Source: Icerya purchasi
Taxonomy: Eukaryota; Arthropoda; Insecta; Hemiptera; Monophlebidae
Reading direction: 5' to 3'
DNA: 64,000 nucleotides
Assembly (NCBI GenBank): GCA_039619475.1
Contig: CM077116.1
Location: 252,450,440-252,514,439, forward strand
The notes beneath the pieces are model-generated. The model was not told the DNA's origin and did not search any database. It saw only the letters and a program-made list of their open reading frames with translations. This document shows positions 1 to 11,471 of this stretch, one piece after another (within the stretch, counting starts at the first letter, position 1; every line of letters begins with the position of its first letter). The position numbers and the translations under genes were made by a program.

Positions 1-157
1 TGAATGTAATGTATATGTGTATTTTTCTTTGTTCTCATATTATTTAATATCGTGTTTTTTTTATTTTGTTTTTTAAATTGAACGAATTTTTATTTTTGCT
101 GGCCGTACAATTCTCTTTTGGTGTACCGCATCTAAATAAAATTAAAAGTAAATAAAC

Positions 158-1909
158 ATGAATAGTAGTAATAATGATAATAACGAAATTCCTGATAATA
201 TAGTTAGGGAAAGAGGGCAATACTCTGATGACTTCGAGGAAGTCATCGGAGCATATGAGTCGCCGGAATTACCCCAAATTCAGAGAACAACGAGAAATCT
301 TGATGAGAGCAGTTTGGAAGACTCTTTGTTTAATAAATTAGCAAAATTAATAACAAACCAGAGCAGTGAATTTAAGAAACAAAATAACGAACTAAAAAAG
401 GAACTTAAAAATCAGAGCAATGAATTTAAAAATGAATTAAAAAATCAAAATAATGAATTAAAAAATGAACTTAAAAAGGATATAAATGGGTTTAGGAAGG
501 AGGTGAGTGACCACAATAAGAAAATAGATAATGAAATAAAAGATATTAATAAAAAAATTGAAGAAACTAACAAAAAATCAGAAAACTACAAAGAAGAGCT
601 CGATAGAGAAGTAAAACAAAATAAAGAAGCCATTAAAAAAACGAGAAATGAAATGAAAGAAAATATACGAGAGACAGAGAATAAAATAGAACAACAAGAA
701 AAGACACTAAAAGAATATGCAGATAATTTGAATCAAGGAATACAGAATAAAATTATCTTAACCGATTCTAAGATCGAAGCTAATTTTCAGGTGGTGAAGA
801 ATCTTCTTGCGGTAAATACGAATGATAGGGGAATTTTATTTTTTAAAAATAAAAGATCGGATAGAAGATGGAGACTATGTATTCCTGAGGTGTTGGTCGA
901 ACCTTTGGTACTAGCCTTTCACGAGAAATATGCACATCCAGGTCAAGCGCGTATGATGTTGCTTATGAAGCAGAGCTGCCATTTTAATAAATTTAAAAAA
1001 CATATAATTAAAGTAGTTAATGCATGTGAATTATGCAAGTGTATAAAACCGTTACATAAACCGTCTAAAGGACCTGTATGCAGCTATGAACCCACAGGGC
1101 CACTGGACATCGTCACGTTAGATATATTTGGCCCTCTACCCATCGTTAAAGGTATGAACCAAATTTTAGTTATTGTAGACACGTTCTCCAAGTATGTAAA
1201 GTTATATCCTCTTAAAAAATTAACTACGCGGAATATCTTGAGTAAAATGAATGATTACATTTCTAAGATAGGAAAAATGAATTCGATTGTATCGGATAAT
1301 GCAAGCATATTCAGAAGTCGTTGTTGGAATGAGTATTTTGAAGAACGAGGAATCGAAGTTAGACACATCGCTCCATACTGTCCAAAAAATAACCCAACGG
1401 AGAGGGTTAACCTCGAATTAGGAAAAATGTTGAGAGGTTTTTGTCATAAGCGACACACGGACTGGATTAAACATATAAATGGAATTGAGAAATGTATGAA
1501 TCTTGTGCCGAGCACCGTGACGAAATGCAGCCCCGAAGAAGTGATAGGTAAAGGAAAATATATGGACCTTATTAATAAAGCGATTGAATTCCCTGAAAAT
1601 CAGTCTGGTCTGTCTCAACCAGAACTGATAGAATTCATTAGAACTCGGATTCGCGAAGCCAACGAAAAGAAACGAAAAAAAAGTAACCATGGCAATAATC
1701 TTCAAAACTATTCTGTAGGAGATAAAATATATATCAAAAATCACGTGTTATCTAATAAGTTAAAAAACAAAATGAAAAAACTAGAACTTTTGTATAAAGG
1801 CCCATATAGGATCGGTAAAGTAATCGGAAATAACGCATATATAATTTATGAACTAAACGAAGATCAGATGATAGGGATTAGAAATGCGGTGGATCTCAGG
1901 CCCGCGTAG
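158..1909 (+). CDS. Gag-like coiled coil fused to Gypsy-type integrase; no PR, RT or RNase H
   Basis: An open frame of 583 codons starts at ATG 158. Residues about 55-215 are a long Lys/Glu/Asn-rich coiled coil of the kind seen in Gag of some insect Gypsy elements. Residues about 225-583 are a complete retroviral-type integrase, which inserts element cDNA into chromosomes. The zinc-binding module has H255, H260, C290 and C293 with canonical H-x4-H-x29-C-x2-C spacing. The catalytic triad is D322, D380 and E415, with 34 residues between the last two, as in Gypsy integrases ending NPTERVN. A GPY/F-like motif (YKGPYRIGKVI) lies near the C terminus. Protease, reverse transcriptase and RNase H, which normally lie between Gag and integrase, are absent, and the frame runs through the junction. 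No stop or frameshift is seen, unlike nearly every other element here. It could be a recent internal-deletion derivative or an integrase kept for a host role; sequence alone cannot decide. Confidence 0.85.
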   Translation: MNSSNNDNNEIPDNIVRERGQYSDDFEEVIGAYESPELPQIQRTTRNLDESSLEDSLFNKLAKLITNQSSEFKKQNNELKKELKNQSNEFKNELKNQNNELKNELKKDINGFRKEVSDHNKKIDNEIKDINKKIEETNKKSENYKEELDREVKQNKEAIKKTRNEMKENIRETENKIEQQEKTLKEYADNLNQGIQNKIILTDSKIEANFQVVKNLLAVNTNDRGILFFKNKRSDRRWRLCIPEVLVEPLVLAFHEKYAHPGQARMMLLMKQSCHFNKFKKHIIKVVNACELCKCIKPLHKPSKGPVCSYEPTGPLDIVTLDIFGPLPIVKGMNQILVIVDTFSKYVKLYPLKKLTTRNILSKMNDYISKIGKMNSIVSDNASIFRSRCWNEYFEERGIEVRHIAPYCPKNNPTERVNLELGKMLRGFCHKRHTDWIKHINGIEKCMNLVPSTVTKCSPEEVIGKGKYMDLINKAIEFPENQSGLSQPELIEFIRTRIREANEKKRKKSNHGNNLQNYSVGDKIYIKNHVLSNKLKNKMKKLELLYKGPYRIGKVIGNNAYIIYELNEDQMIGIRNAVDLRPA

Positions 1910-2548
1910 GTGTAGATTAGCAAAGTTATTTGATTATAAAATCTTCCGATAAAAAAAAAAAAAAAAAAAAAATCGTAATTCACGATTTTCCACGCAATTA
2001 ATTTGTCCTTTCCGCATTATGCGATAATTCCGATCATTCTAATTTTACGATTATTATAATGCTCGAGCTGTGGTGCCTAAGCTGGTAACACTCATTTATT
2101 TTTTTTATTTTTTTTATTTTGTCCATGGTAAACACCTACAGGCGGAGTGGGCTCTACATAATTGCAGGGCGGCCATATCGTCAACCAAGTACTTGGAGAG
2201 GTGTGGTGCTGGAGTGACGTGGGCAACGCTTGATTGTGATTGTGGCCATATTGCTTCAGTATCTTGATTGGACGGTTCACTCGTTGATCGCAAACGGCAC
2301 CTTGGGGTGGCGCAGACTCTACTTAATTGTAAAGTGGCTGTGCCATCTCAAAATAACCAAATATGGTTAGGTGCGATGTTGGAATGACGTGGGCATCACT
2401 TGATTGTGGCTGTGGCCATGTTGTTTCAGTATCATTGTTTGTAAAGATCAATAATAAATGGATCACAAATTACTAATAGGCACTGTAAACTTTAAAGACC
2501 GAGCATTCAGGTTCTGTTCCTAATTCAAAGTGTTTCCTTTACTCGATT

Positions 2549-2579
<31 letters not shown>

Positions 2580-4027
2580 TGTGTATATTTCTTGTTCGTT
2601 TTGTTTATTTTTTTGGAATTCTGTATTATTTTCTTGTTGTTTTTATGTAGTCAAGCTTAAAAAAGTTATGTTACGGGGCGTTTTATACAGCCTATATTTG
2701 GAGTCTCTTGTTAGTCTTGCGACCCTTAACTCGTCACGGTGATCAGCTTTATGTATAATTGAGTGTCGAAATTTGTGTGTATATTCGTTGCCAGTGAGTC
2801 ATACTTAAACCTAGAGAGACACTTTTATAACCCGCTCATAAAGAAGTAATTATAAAATAAAATAAAATATAAAATAAATAAATAACGATAATATAAAAAA
2901 TTTTAAGTTATTAATGTAGGGTATTTGTTCGTGCTCCATAATTATCTATCCTTTAACGTGTTACTATAAATACTAATGTTATACTGAGTTCCTCGTGATC
3001 TGGATTGAAAGTGTAGGATTGTGTCGCTTTGCGAACAATCAGAATCGTTAGGGGTACTGGCAGTCGCAAATTTATGGTGATGGACCTTAAATTGCTTACG
3101 GGGCCCATTAAAAAGTTGGAAAGCCGTGTTAGTCGTTTGTACATGTTGTTAGGGTTTTCAGATGAGGCCTCGCGCTCCAGGGCCCCTGTGTTTTTTGGTT
3201 ATTGTGTATCATCATTTTGGGATGGGCCTGGGCGTACGGTGGCTCGTAGTCTTTGTTGGTATTAGAGTGCAAGGGCAACACCGGCAGAAGAGTTATGTGT
3301 CAGGTGGATCAATCCAGTGTTCCTTAAATGTGTCTTTTATTCTGTGTCGATCCTTGTGTATTAAAATGTTTTGATGTTTTACAATGAATTATTTAAGTGG
3401 TTTATCGTTATCGATCCTTATGTTGGGAGAGGTTAGTGATAAATTGATTAACTTGAGATTTAGAGAAGTTGTTAAAAAGATAATAAATAAACTAAATCAC
3501 TTGGTCATTTTATAAAAGAAAGAAATAACCGTTAAAATAGATAACAGTATACTATCGGCATTCGCAAATGTAAGAAAAAGTTGTTAAATAATAATAATTG
3601 TCTCTCTAGTCATTCAGATGCTCTAAATAGATAAGAAATAATACCGGTCGGTCGATTTAACGATGACGAATATAGAGATGAGCTCGTTAGTCATTTATTC
3701 GAAGCGTTGTCGCTTATTTAATCACTGATTAAGATAACTGTTTCGTTTATGTTTATATCGGTGCGTAATGTTTTTGTTTATATTTCATGTTTAAAAAAAA
3801 AAAAAAAAAAAATCGTCGATTCGCTATTTACCGATATTTTGTGTGATATCATTAGTTTTGTTATTTTTTTTTTATTTTCACAGTTATTCGTACACCATCC
3901 TAGATTTAGTGTGTTGTGATATATTATATGTTGTCAGATATTTACCTCGTAATAATATACCGTCGTCTAGTCAGGGTATGCTCTGGAGAAATTATCTTTT
4001 GACTTCGGCCAAAAGATTGATTTCTCC
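1910..4027 (+). other. 3' internal region of the Gypsy-type element, no recognisable env
   Basis: This 2.1 kb lies between the integrase stop and the polypurine tract. It holds poly(A) runs at about 1950-1971 and 2549-2576, a diverged tandem duplication (2145-2432), and only short frames; the longest on the plus strand, 3029-3265, has no recognisable domain. An envelope gene would be expected here in an errantivirus-type element, but I see no signal peptide followed by a long ectodomain, so none is called. Assignment to the element rests on position between the integrase and the PPT/LTR. Confidence 0.5.
2145..2432. repeat. Diverged tandem duplication, two units of about 120 bp
   Basis: Unit one (about 2145-2262) and unit two (about 2310-2432) share the order of several blocks: a CTCTAC-taATTG block, then a block ending TGACGTGGGCA, then CTTGATTGTG and GTGGCCAT, ending in TTCAGTATC. 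The offset is about 170 bp, and substitutions and small indels separate the copies, so the duplication is old. Confidence 0.7.
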
Positions 4028-4034
4028 GGGGGGG
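4027..4034 (+). other. Polypurine tract upstream of the LTR
   Basis: A run of seven G follows CTCC and lies four bases before the TG that opens the probable LTR. This is the expected position and composition of the plus-strand primer (PPT) of an LTR retrotransposon. Confidence 0.6.
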
Positions 4035-4038
4035 CAGC

Positions 4039-4609
4039 TGTGGTGAAACCACGAATGCTGGTGTAGTTATTTAAGAGCGATTTAGTATAATTAAAAACAA
4101 ATAAGAAAAATGAACGTAAAATCTGGCTAGGTTGTGCTCTGTGTTATCTTTTCAATTATAATTTAATTCCAAATAGCGTATTCATGCGGGAAAGTAACGT
4201 AATTTTAAAGTAAATAACAATGAAAACAGAGAACAGATTAACGTAAAATCAATAATTAAGGAATTCCGCACTTGTTGCCCGCAGATGAGATGGAAATTTT
4301 GAATTAAACACTTTCGGAAATTAAAGTAACAAAAATATTATTATTATTATTATTAAAATGTTATCTGCGATTGAATAGCTACACTAGCGGGGTTCGGGGT
4401 TGAACAGCGGCAAGATCATATTCATCGACCGGGGTAAATCTGCCTGCTGGTTGGTTCTTGTGTTGTCTGTGTGCTGTCGGACGGTGTGATCGTTGTTTAT
4501 TCGCCGTAGCGTAGATTCACCGTTTGAGGCTGTATCATCGTGTCTGATCGAACTCTTACGTGTTTTATCGAAAGTATTATTTTTTGTTATTGAGTCGTTT
4601 TAACGGCTC
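4039..4609 (+). repeat. Probable LTR of the Gypsy-type element
   Basis: The left boundary is the TGTGGTGAAACCAC palindrome just after the G-rich PPT. The right boundary is set by the primer binding site starting at 4610. The length is about 570 bp. A second LTR is not in the window (the 5' LTR would lie before position 1), so ends are inferred from PPT and PBS rather than from a pair of repeats. The right end lacks an obvious CA, so it may be off by a few bases. PPT and PBS flanking one LTR is what an LTR shared by two tandem copies would look like. Confidence 0.6.
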
Positions 4610-4620
4610 TGGCGCCCGAA
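4610..4620 (+). promoter_or_regulatory. Primer binding site, tRNA-Lys type
   Basis: TGGCGCCCGAA is complementary to the 3' end of tRNA-Lys (CCA plus acceptor bases), the primer used by Gypsy-type and many retroviral reverse transcriptases. It begins one or two bases after the inferred LTR end. The internal sequence that follows has no Gag frame, so what follows is either a decayed second copy or unrelated DNA. Confidence 0.7.
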
Positions 4621-6439
4621 ATTTGAGACACCTGTGTAGTACGGAGGAACAGGGTTGTTAAAAACAATATTCGAGTTAAAGGAAGGGTTACAACAATATA
4701 TATATGTTGTGTGATAAATAAAATTAATTGTATGCGTTGAAATAATTTTGAAAGCGGTTGTTTTGAAATATCATTGGAATGCGGGCTTCCACAATATGGT
4801 CCAAAAAAATTCGCGTCATTTAAAGTCTGGACAAAGCGAGTCATCCTTTTTAGACATAGTCAAGAAAAGCGAAGAATGAAGTTGAAGAAAAGCAAACTAT
4901 TTCTGTTACTTGTCAAATGAATCGAACGGAAAATGTACACTTTTTTATGAAATAATAATAATGTATTTAATTTTAAACACTGACGTGTTTCGAAGCTGAT
5001 AGATTCATGATCACAAGTACATACATGCATTATTAAAGCAAAATCTTGCTCGCTGCACGCAGTCTGAAGCATAAAAGCCGGCGATTCATATGGTCCAGAG
5101 AGGGAAAGGTATTTGCACGACGATGGATGACAATTCTCCCATTACAGCGCTTCATATCTTCGGAGCAGATCGACTCTTTCAAAAATGCTACTTCTTAACT
5201 CCCACTTTCAATAAGGATCGCAACACTGGATCTTTTCTTTACATAGCTCTCAAATTATTATTTATTACTTCTTAACATTTTGTAATGGTATGTACATTTT
5301 CTCTATCTTTCACGGTTTCACTATAGGTATTCATCGTCGGTGTGAGTGTGTTGATAATCTGTAGCAATGACACTCTAAGCCTAATTCCTTACTGGAGGGA
5401 TTTGGATCAATTCACATCTTTACGGTCACATTACAAATATTAAAACTGACACTGGCGCTGTTTGTGGTCTTCTTGACTGGTACAGGGGCTCAGACTAATT
5501 TTTTTTAAGCAAAGGATAATAAAAAAGACTAAATTAACTTCATATGATTCCTTAGAACCGTTAGTAAAGAATGTAAAGCGGTTTGGGAAATTAGAGTTTA
5601 AGGTATTTAGATAATATGCTGAGGAGTAGGTTTGGACGGGATAGTTGTAAAATCACAATTGATAGGGTAAAGGTTCGAAGAAAAGCTGGAAGAGAAGTAT
5701 GGCCACTTATCGTAAGGGAAATTATACGGAGAAAACTGAACGAGGCGGATAGAGATGAAAGATGATATTGGAGTTTTATTGGCGGGAATGATAATACTGT
5801 TAAATTTACTCTGAAATAACGAGCTAAGCACTTTTTTCTTTTTCTTTTCGGCTGAACAAAAAGACTTTGGACAAAATAGGAAATTAGCGTTTTTTCTATA
5901 ATACCACTACATTTGAAATAATTTACGGGAAACAGCTTTATTCGTTAAGCTCTCCTCGCACCACAGCTATCGGAAAGAATAGTCTGTTCGAAAATAATAT
6001 TCCATTCGCAAACCCTAGCTTGTTAATTACTTTTTTTTCCACCAAAATCTTAAGAATTAGTTTACAATAGAACTACAAAGAGTCAATTCGAAGAAAAAGA
6101 TATGATCTGTTTCACGACGTTTTACTCGCTTCCGGTTCCTTTCATTTATCCTTATGAACTCACCTATTGTAAAGTGTTCGAAATCCTATTTATCGCCTCT
6201 TTTCGATCAATTCGAACGAACCCAAAGAAAACTGGTTAAAGAAAGATAGTCAGACCGAAAAAAATGAATAAAAAAAATAAACCCGCATTTTTTTCTTGTA
6301 AAACATTGAAATAAAAACTGTTCCCGTTTCCGTTGCAAGAGTTTTCATCTATAAAAAATCGACGAACGAAATGAATAATTAAGTTTCGAGAAGTTAAAGA
6401 AATGTTTATTTCCTCAAATTTAGATAAGCGCTATTACAA
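4621..6439. other. AT-rich DNA without a supported gene
   Basis: The first 100-200 bases may be 5' leader of a second LTR-element copy. Beyond that I see only short frames (largest 85 codons) without recognisable domains. Confidence 0.4.
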
Positions 6440-6665
6440 TATACATCATCATCACCACCTGGTGCAACTGGTTCGATCCTACCCTTCGTCTTTTCCATTC
6501 GTATCGATTATTGGCCGTCATTTTCATTTCTAAGTAACGGGCGCAGCCGGAATCTCCTGTCAGCTTATCTACCCAACCCTCTTACACGCCTTCTTGCGAT
6601 GTATCCTTCCACTATATCCCGCAACAATCCTCCAGGTCGGAGCATGTGACCCATTCAACGCAGTT
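6440..6665 (-). pseudogene. C-terminal scrap of an RTE-type LINE ORF2
   Basis: Read on the minus strand, one frame gives a WVDKLTGDSG-like stretch, then EMKMTANNRYEW and GSNQLHQVV, ending in a run of ATG codons. This resembles the extreme C terminus and the short tandem-repeat 3' end of RTE-clade non-LTR retrotransposons. It is interrupted by stops in neighbouring frames and preceded by nothing recognisable, so it is a heavily 5'-truncated copy. Because it is short, the family call is tentative. Confidence 0.45.
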
Positions 6666-7105
6666 TTTGACTCGGAAATAAAAGAAAACGGAAACAAACG
6701 TAATGATGTTTAACCGATAAACAATTCTCAAGAAATATTTAACTCCGTGACTACCTCTGTTCTTTGCTAGAAAGTAGCGTATATTAAAGCGATAAAAGAA
6801 AAAGAAATGTTTTTGAATCGCACAAAACGTTTACCAACATGAAATAATCTTGATCTGCATTATTCAAAGTATAGTTGCTTTTTTTATTTAATATTAGTAT
6901 TTTTTTAGATATATTTTAAAATACACATTTTTTCAAAAATAAGTACCTCAGCTACCACCATATTTTTTATCCAACAACTAGTTCGGAATAAAATACAGTT
7001 TAGATTAAGGAAAAATAAATAAAAAACTTTTTTAAGTACAAAATTGAAATTATCAATAACACGAGTCGATTGCAATATTTCACAAAAAAAATTTAATTTG
7101 CTTAT

Positions 7106-7108
<3 letters not shown>
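6666..7108. other. AT-rich spacer
   Basis: No coding or RNA feature was seen. It ends at the (TA)n tract that borders the LINE remnant. Confidence 0.4.

Positions 7109-7161
<53 letters not shown>
7109..7161. repeat. (TA)n microsatellite
   Basis: About 25 TA units, immediately followed by a CTT run and the 3' end of the minus-strand RTE-type LINE remnant. It may be the element's terminal simple repeat or its target. Confidence 0.9.
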
Positions 7162-7163
<2 letters not shown>

Positions 7164-7190
7164 TCTTCTTCTTCTCGATTCGAGTATTGC

Positions 7191-8279
7191 TTAATCATCA
7201 TGTATGGATTGGATTATCTGATGTAATAAATTCTGGTCTTTTGCTATTCTGACTAGATCTTCTGTTCTCTTAATTCCGGTCCATTTTTTTATATTATCTA
7301 TCCAAGCGGTCTTTCTTCTTCCTTCTATCATGCCCATTATTATTGTCTGTAGTAATTTGTATTTTTCACCTCTCATGAAGTGTCCATAAAATTTTATCTT
7401 CCTTCTTTTTACTATTGTCATTAATATTCGATCAGTTCCCATTAGTTCCACTACTTTATCATTTTTTAACTTTTTCGTCCACGGTATTTTCCACATTCTT
7501 CTGTAGCACCACATTTCGAATGATGATATACGCTTCCTCATATTTTCCTTTATGGTCCATGTCTCGCTTCCATACAGTAGCACTGACCACACGTAACATT
7601 GCAATATCTTGTTCTTGATCCTTAGGCTTAATTTCCTATCGCAAAGGGCGTTTTCTCATTTCATAAATGTGTTTCTGGCCATCTCTATACGAGTACGTAT
7701 TTCCATATCAGAATCATTACTTTGTGTTATCCAGCTACCTAAATATTTATATTTTTCCGTTCGTTCAATTTCTTCGCTATCCAAAAATAATTTTTCATTT
7801 AGATTAGGCTGTCTTGCAACTACCATGAATTTTATTTTTTTAGTATTTATACTGACTCCTTTCTTCTTGCTTTCTACTGCAACTATGTCTAGTAGCCTTT
7901 GTAGGTCTGTTACATTTTCCGCCAGTAGTGCAGTATCGTCAGCAAAGCGAGTCACTGAAATTCTTTCGCCTGCAATTTTTATCCCTTCACTACGTTCATC
8001 TAAAGCTTGAGCAAAAATTGCCTCAGAATACAGATTGAATAGTACCGGCGACAATACGCGTCCTTGCCTAACCCCTCGTTTTATTGGTATTTGATCTGTT
8101 AGTTGCTCATCTATTAATATTCTTGCATGTTGTTTTTCATAAAGCGTTTGTAAAATCTTAATATCCGATTGGCAAATACCTATATCTTTTAATGTTTTTA
8201 TCAATTCCGTGTGCCGTACCTTGTCGAAAGCTTTGTAATAGTCTATAAAACAAATGTATACTGATTTTCCGTAATCCAA
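7191..8279 (-). pseudogene. RTE-type LINE reverse transcriptase, 5' truncated, one internal stop
   Basis: The minus strand encodes reverse transcriptase from motif A onward: FIDYYKAFDKVRH (motif A Asp), GVRQGRVLSP (motif B; Cys is usual where Arg stands), FADD (motif C) and YLGSWI. The typical C-terminal region follows, with YGSETWT and RRMWKIPW. Both long frames (8279-7656 and 7604-7191) are in the same phase and are separated by an in-frame TGA near 7656, so a single nonsense change splits an otherwise open sequence. Endonuclease and the N-terminal palm are missing. The absence of an RNase H domain and the motif wording fit the RTE/BovB-like group. Its 5' end is folded back on itself (see 8203-8362). 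Confidence 0.85.
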
Positions 8280-8362
8280 AGACCACTGGAGTTCGTAAAA
8301 TCAGTATACATTTGTTTTATAGACTATTACAAAGCTTTCGACAAGGTACGGCACACGGAATT
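8203..8362. repeat. Inverted duplication at the 5' end of the RTE-type insertion
   Basis: The left arm (about 8203-8279) and right arm (about 8288-8362) are inverted copies of the reverse-transcriptase motif A region, nearly identical over about 70 bp with a spacer of about 10 bp. The right arm ends abruptly in a short (TA)n run. Inverted 5' stubs are a known outcome of twin priming during LINE insertion, though here the arm duplicates rather than replaces the sequence. Confidence 0.85.
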
Positions 8363-8376
8363 AATATATATATATT

Positions 8377-10741
8377 TAAATGTTGTTTTATTTTTCAGGA
8401 GTAGTCATCAACAATCAATATTTACCTATTTTCTGAAGTAATGGTATATAATGGCTATTAAACAGATTTACACTTTTGAGAAGGTCGAATATTTGTTTAA
8501 AATCTGGAAAATTTTTATTAATTTGTTTCGTTAATTTGATTAAATTTCATTACTAATTGGAGCTGTTTTATTGATTTCGCGCTAAAAAGAATAACGGTTT
8601 CCACCAAACTTTGCATCTTTTTTTGAAAGAAAGTTTAAAAATGTTAAGCATCGTGCAAGATTAAATATCTAGTTCTTGAATTCCCGGATAACTGCATTGT
8701 GGAGAACAATTTAAAATTATAATGAAATCAAAAAAGATAATAATTTTTATCGTATATACAGCAAACTAGTCGAGTGTGATGTATCAAACGTGTCGAGAAT
8801 TTTATAAGTTACGGATTACTATACAAACATTTGTTGTAAAGTTTTTTAAAATAATTTTTTCTAATCTTACAAATCATCGGAGCTTTGAAGTTCCAAATTT
8901 GAAGCTGAAAATTTTGGTTATGCTTTATTAGAGAAATGTCCTATTATATAAGCACGTTTGCCAAAACCTTTAAAATTTATAATTAGTACGTTATTAACAA
9001 TTCGTGTGAAGTAGGATGTACTATGTTTTTCGTTCTGTTTGGCGCTCTTAGCGAACTTTTAAATAAATACTTTTTTATATGTAGATGCAGAAATGAAATA
9101 TAACTTTAATAACTATCTCTATATCGTGGAAATTTTTTTGCGCGCTAAAACTTTTGTAAACTTCCCGTGTGTAAGGCAGATTAACACAGTTCTACCAACT
9201 CGCAGCTGAGGTATGCCGTGTAAACTAACAGTTCTATCTACAGTTCTATAACTCAAGCGAAGTATTCACTAAAAAATTATTCGATTCTAATGCCGGAGGT
9301 TGTGGTATCTTTTGAAAGAGGTTAAATAAAAATTAATAAAACACGTCTGTCGTAACAACGACAGTTACTGAAACACACGAAGTTATTACTTGTTAACGCG
9401 GCTGTCAATTATATCGAAACCATACTACTCTTAATTTATGATAAAAAAAGGAATAAGCTATACAGCTTACAAATGATCGCTGTCTTTGGAAGATTAACCA
9501 AACCTTACGTCGGGTCGAGATAATAAAAATAGGGAAGAACTCGTGTTACTTTGCATCCTTAAAGTGGCCTTTCCTCGCAATTTCGCTACTGTTTATGTAC
9601 AGATGCTTTTGAAAAATAATTTATAATATTCGGTAATGCCGTCAGACTCTTAAGTACATTATGAAAGACTCAACTTGTCCCTCCGATGCCCTGTCTCAAG
9701 GGTGAATCACTTTACTCAGGATTTCACAAGATAACCGATATGTTGTATTGTAATTCTATTGCGTATAACGATTTTTTAAGACGGAAGTCAAGTGCTATAG
9801 CAACCAGGCTATCGCGACTTTTTACTGTCTACTGTTTTAGCTGAAAAGAACTCAAGAATAGGTACCATTACTTTGATCTGAAAGACATCGGAACAGAAAT
9901 CGGTGTTAAATGAGCAACATTTTGCACAAGACGTCCATTTCCACATTTGAAACCATTTTCGGACGCTCATACACTCCCCGAGAAAAGGTATTTCTGGAGA
10001 TTTGTTTAGTGACGCGGAAATGGAAATTTTGAAAATTAGTTATACCGTAATATAAAATTTTTCGAATTTCAAAAGTCATTTAATATTCAAATGTAAATAA
10101 AGAGCAACTCATAAATTTTTCACGCCCTCACTATTACACCAAAAACAGCAAACTTTTTCTTTTTTTTAAAATCTGAATACTAGAAAAGTTAACAGAAGAA
10201 TAATTGCTACTATGCGTTATGTAAACGCCCTCGCTTTAGCTGATGATTGACGTTGTTATTGAGAGTTGCATAGAAGTCACCTGTGAAGGGTCAATTGATG
10301 TAGAATCTAAGGCGATAATTTTATAAATTTCTCACATACATGAAATAGCACACTGACGTTGAACTCCCTTTGCGATAAAACGTCGAAGGATTTCCTTTAC
10401 GTCATGTTATCTGGTTTGATTGCAGTATAAGGACGAAGAAAAAAAACTTGTAATACCCACGTGGATACGATATCGCGGCTTGATTTGCCAGATTAATCGT
10501 ACTAATTCGTATGCCAATTTGGAAAGCTTTGTCTTGCAAGTGACTTCTGATCTGACTGTTCTCGGTGAGAAACATTCTTCTAGAAATTATAAAAGTGGAC
10601 AATTAGATCGATGTTTGAATAATAATAACAAAATAAGTATCATTTTGTGGAAGGTAATTTTTATTGCAATACCGTGGTAAAATTTTGACTTGTAATAAAA
10701 ACATTAAAATATGGTAACTGCTTTCTGTTTTGTTCAGTACG

Positions 10742-10744
<3 letters not shown>
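8377..10744. other. AT-rich DNA, no supported gene
   Basis: Short frames only (largest 86 codons at 10420-10680, no recognisable domain). I see no RNA gene or transposon motif. Confidence 0.4.

Positions 10745-10812
<68 letters not shown>
10745..10812. repeat. Compound (CA)n-(TA)n microsatellite
   Basis: About 20 CA units continue directly into about 14 TA units. Confidence 0.95.
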
Positions 10813-10814
<2 letters not shown>

Positions 10815-11412
10815 AATTTTCAATCCAAATAAATTAAATTAAAATAATCTTTTTAAGCCGCCAATGCGCTCAGTTAGCGCGAGTAACGGAATTATTATTA
10901 ATTATGTATGAGCTATTGGTATGTGAATTTCTTAAAGGAAATGTGCGACATTACTGTTGTAGCCCATGTTTACAAAGTGTAAATGTGTTCTACTTATATA
11001 ATAATTATTAATAAGCTTACACGGGCACCATGCTTATGTTTGAACTGAAAAGTTTTATTAAACATAGTTTATGAGCCCATGTTTACATTCTACAAATAAC
11101 ATTCTTAAACGATAGAATACCTAATTTTAAAGTATTTATATTTATAAATTATTGAGACTAAATCTAAGAATAAACACACATATACCCCAATCCCCTGTGG
11201 TTGAGATAAGAATTTCAACAATAATATGAAAGCTAGAAGTATATGTAAAAATATTAATAAAAATAATGAAAATAATAAAAATAATAGCAGAAATTCAGAA
11301 AGCTAATAGAGCAAATAATACAGAAATGAAACAATTAAATACGAAGTAAAAAGGAAATAATCTTATGTTAAGCAAATTAAACTGGGAAAAACTCGATAAA
11401 ATAAATATACCT

Positions 11413-11413
<1 letters not shown>
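10813..11413. other. AT-rich DNA with a short direct repeat
   Basis: The block AGCCCATGTTTACA recurs at about 10960 and 11072. Nothing coding was seen. Confidence 0.4.

Positions 11414-11471
<58 letters not shown>
11414..11471. repeat. (TAA)n microsatellite
   Basis: About 19 uninterrupted trinucleotide units. Confidence 0.95.

Noticed and set aside
1910..4027. An env gene for the LTR element
   Set aside because: No long frame, signal peptide or membrane anchor was visible; frames here are at most 78 codons.
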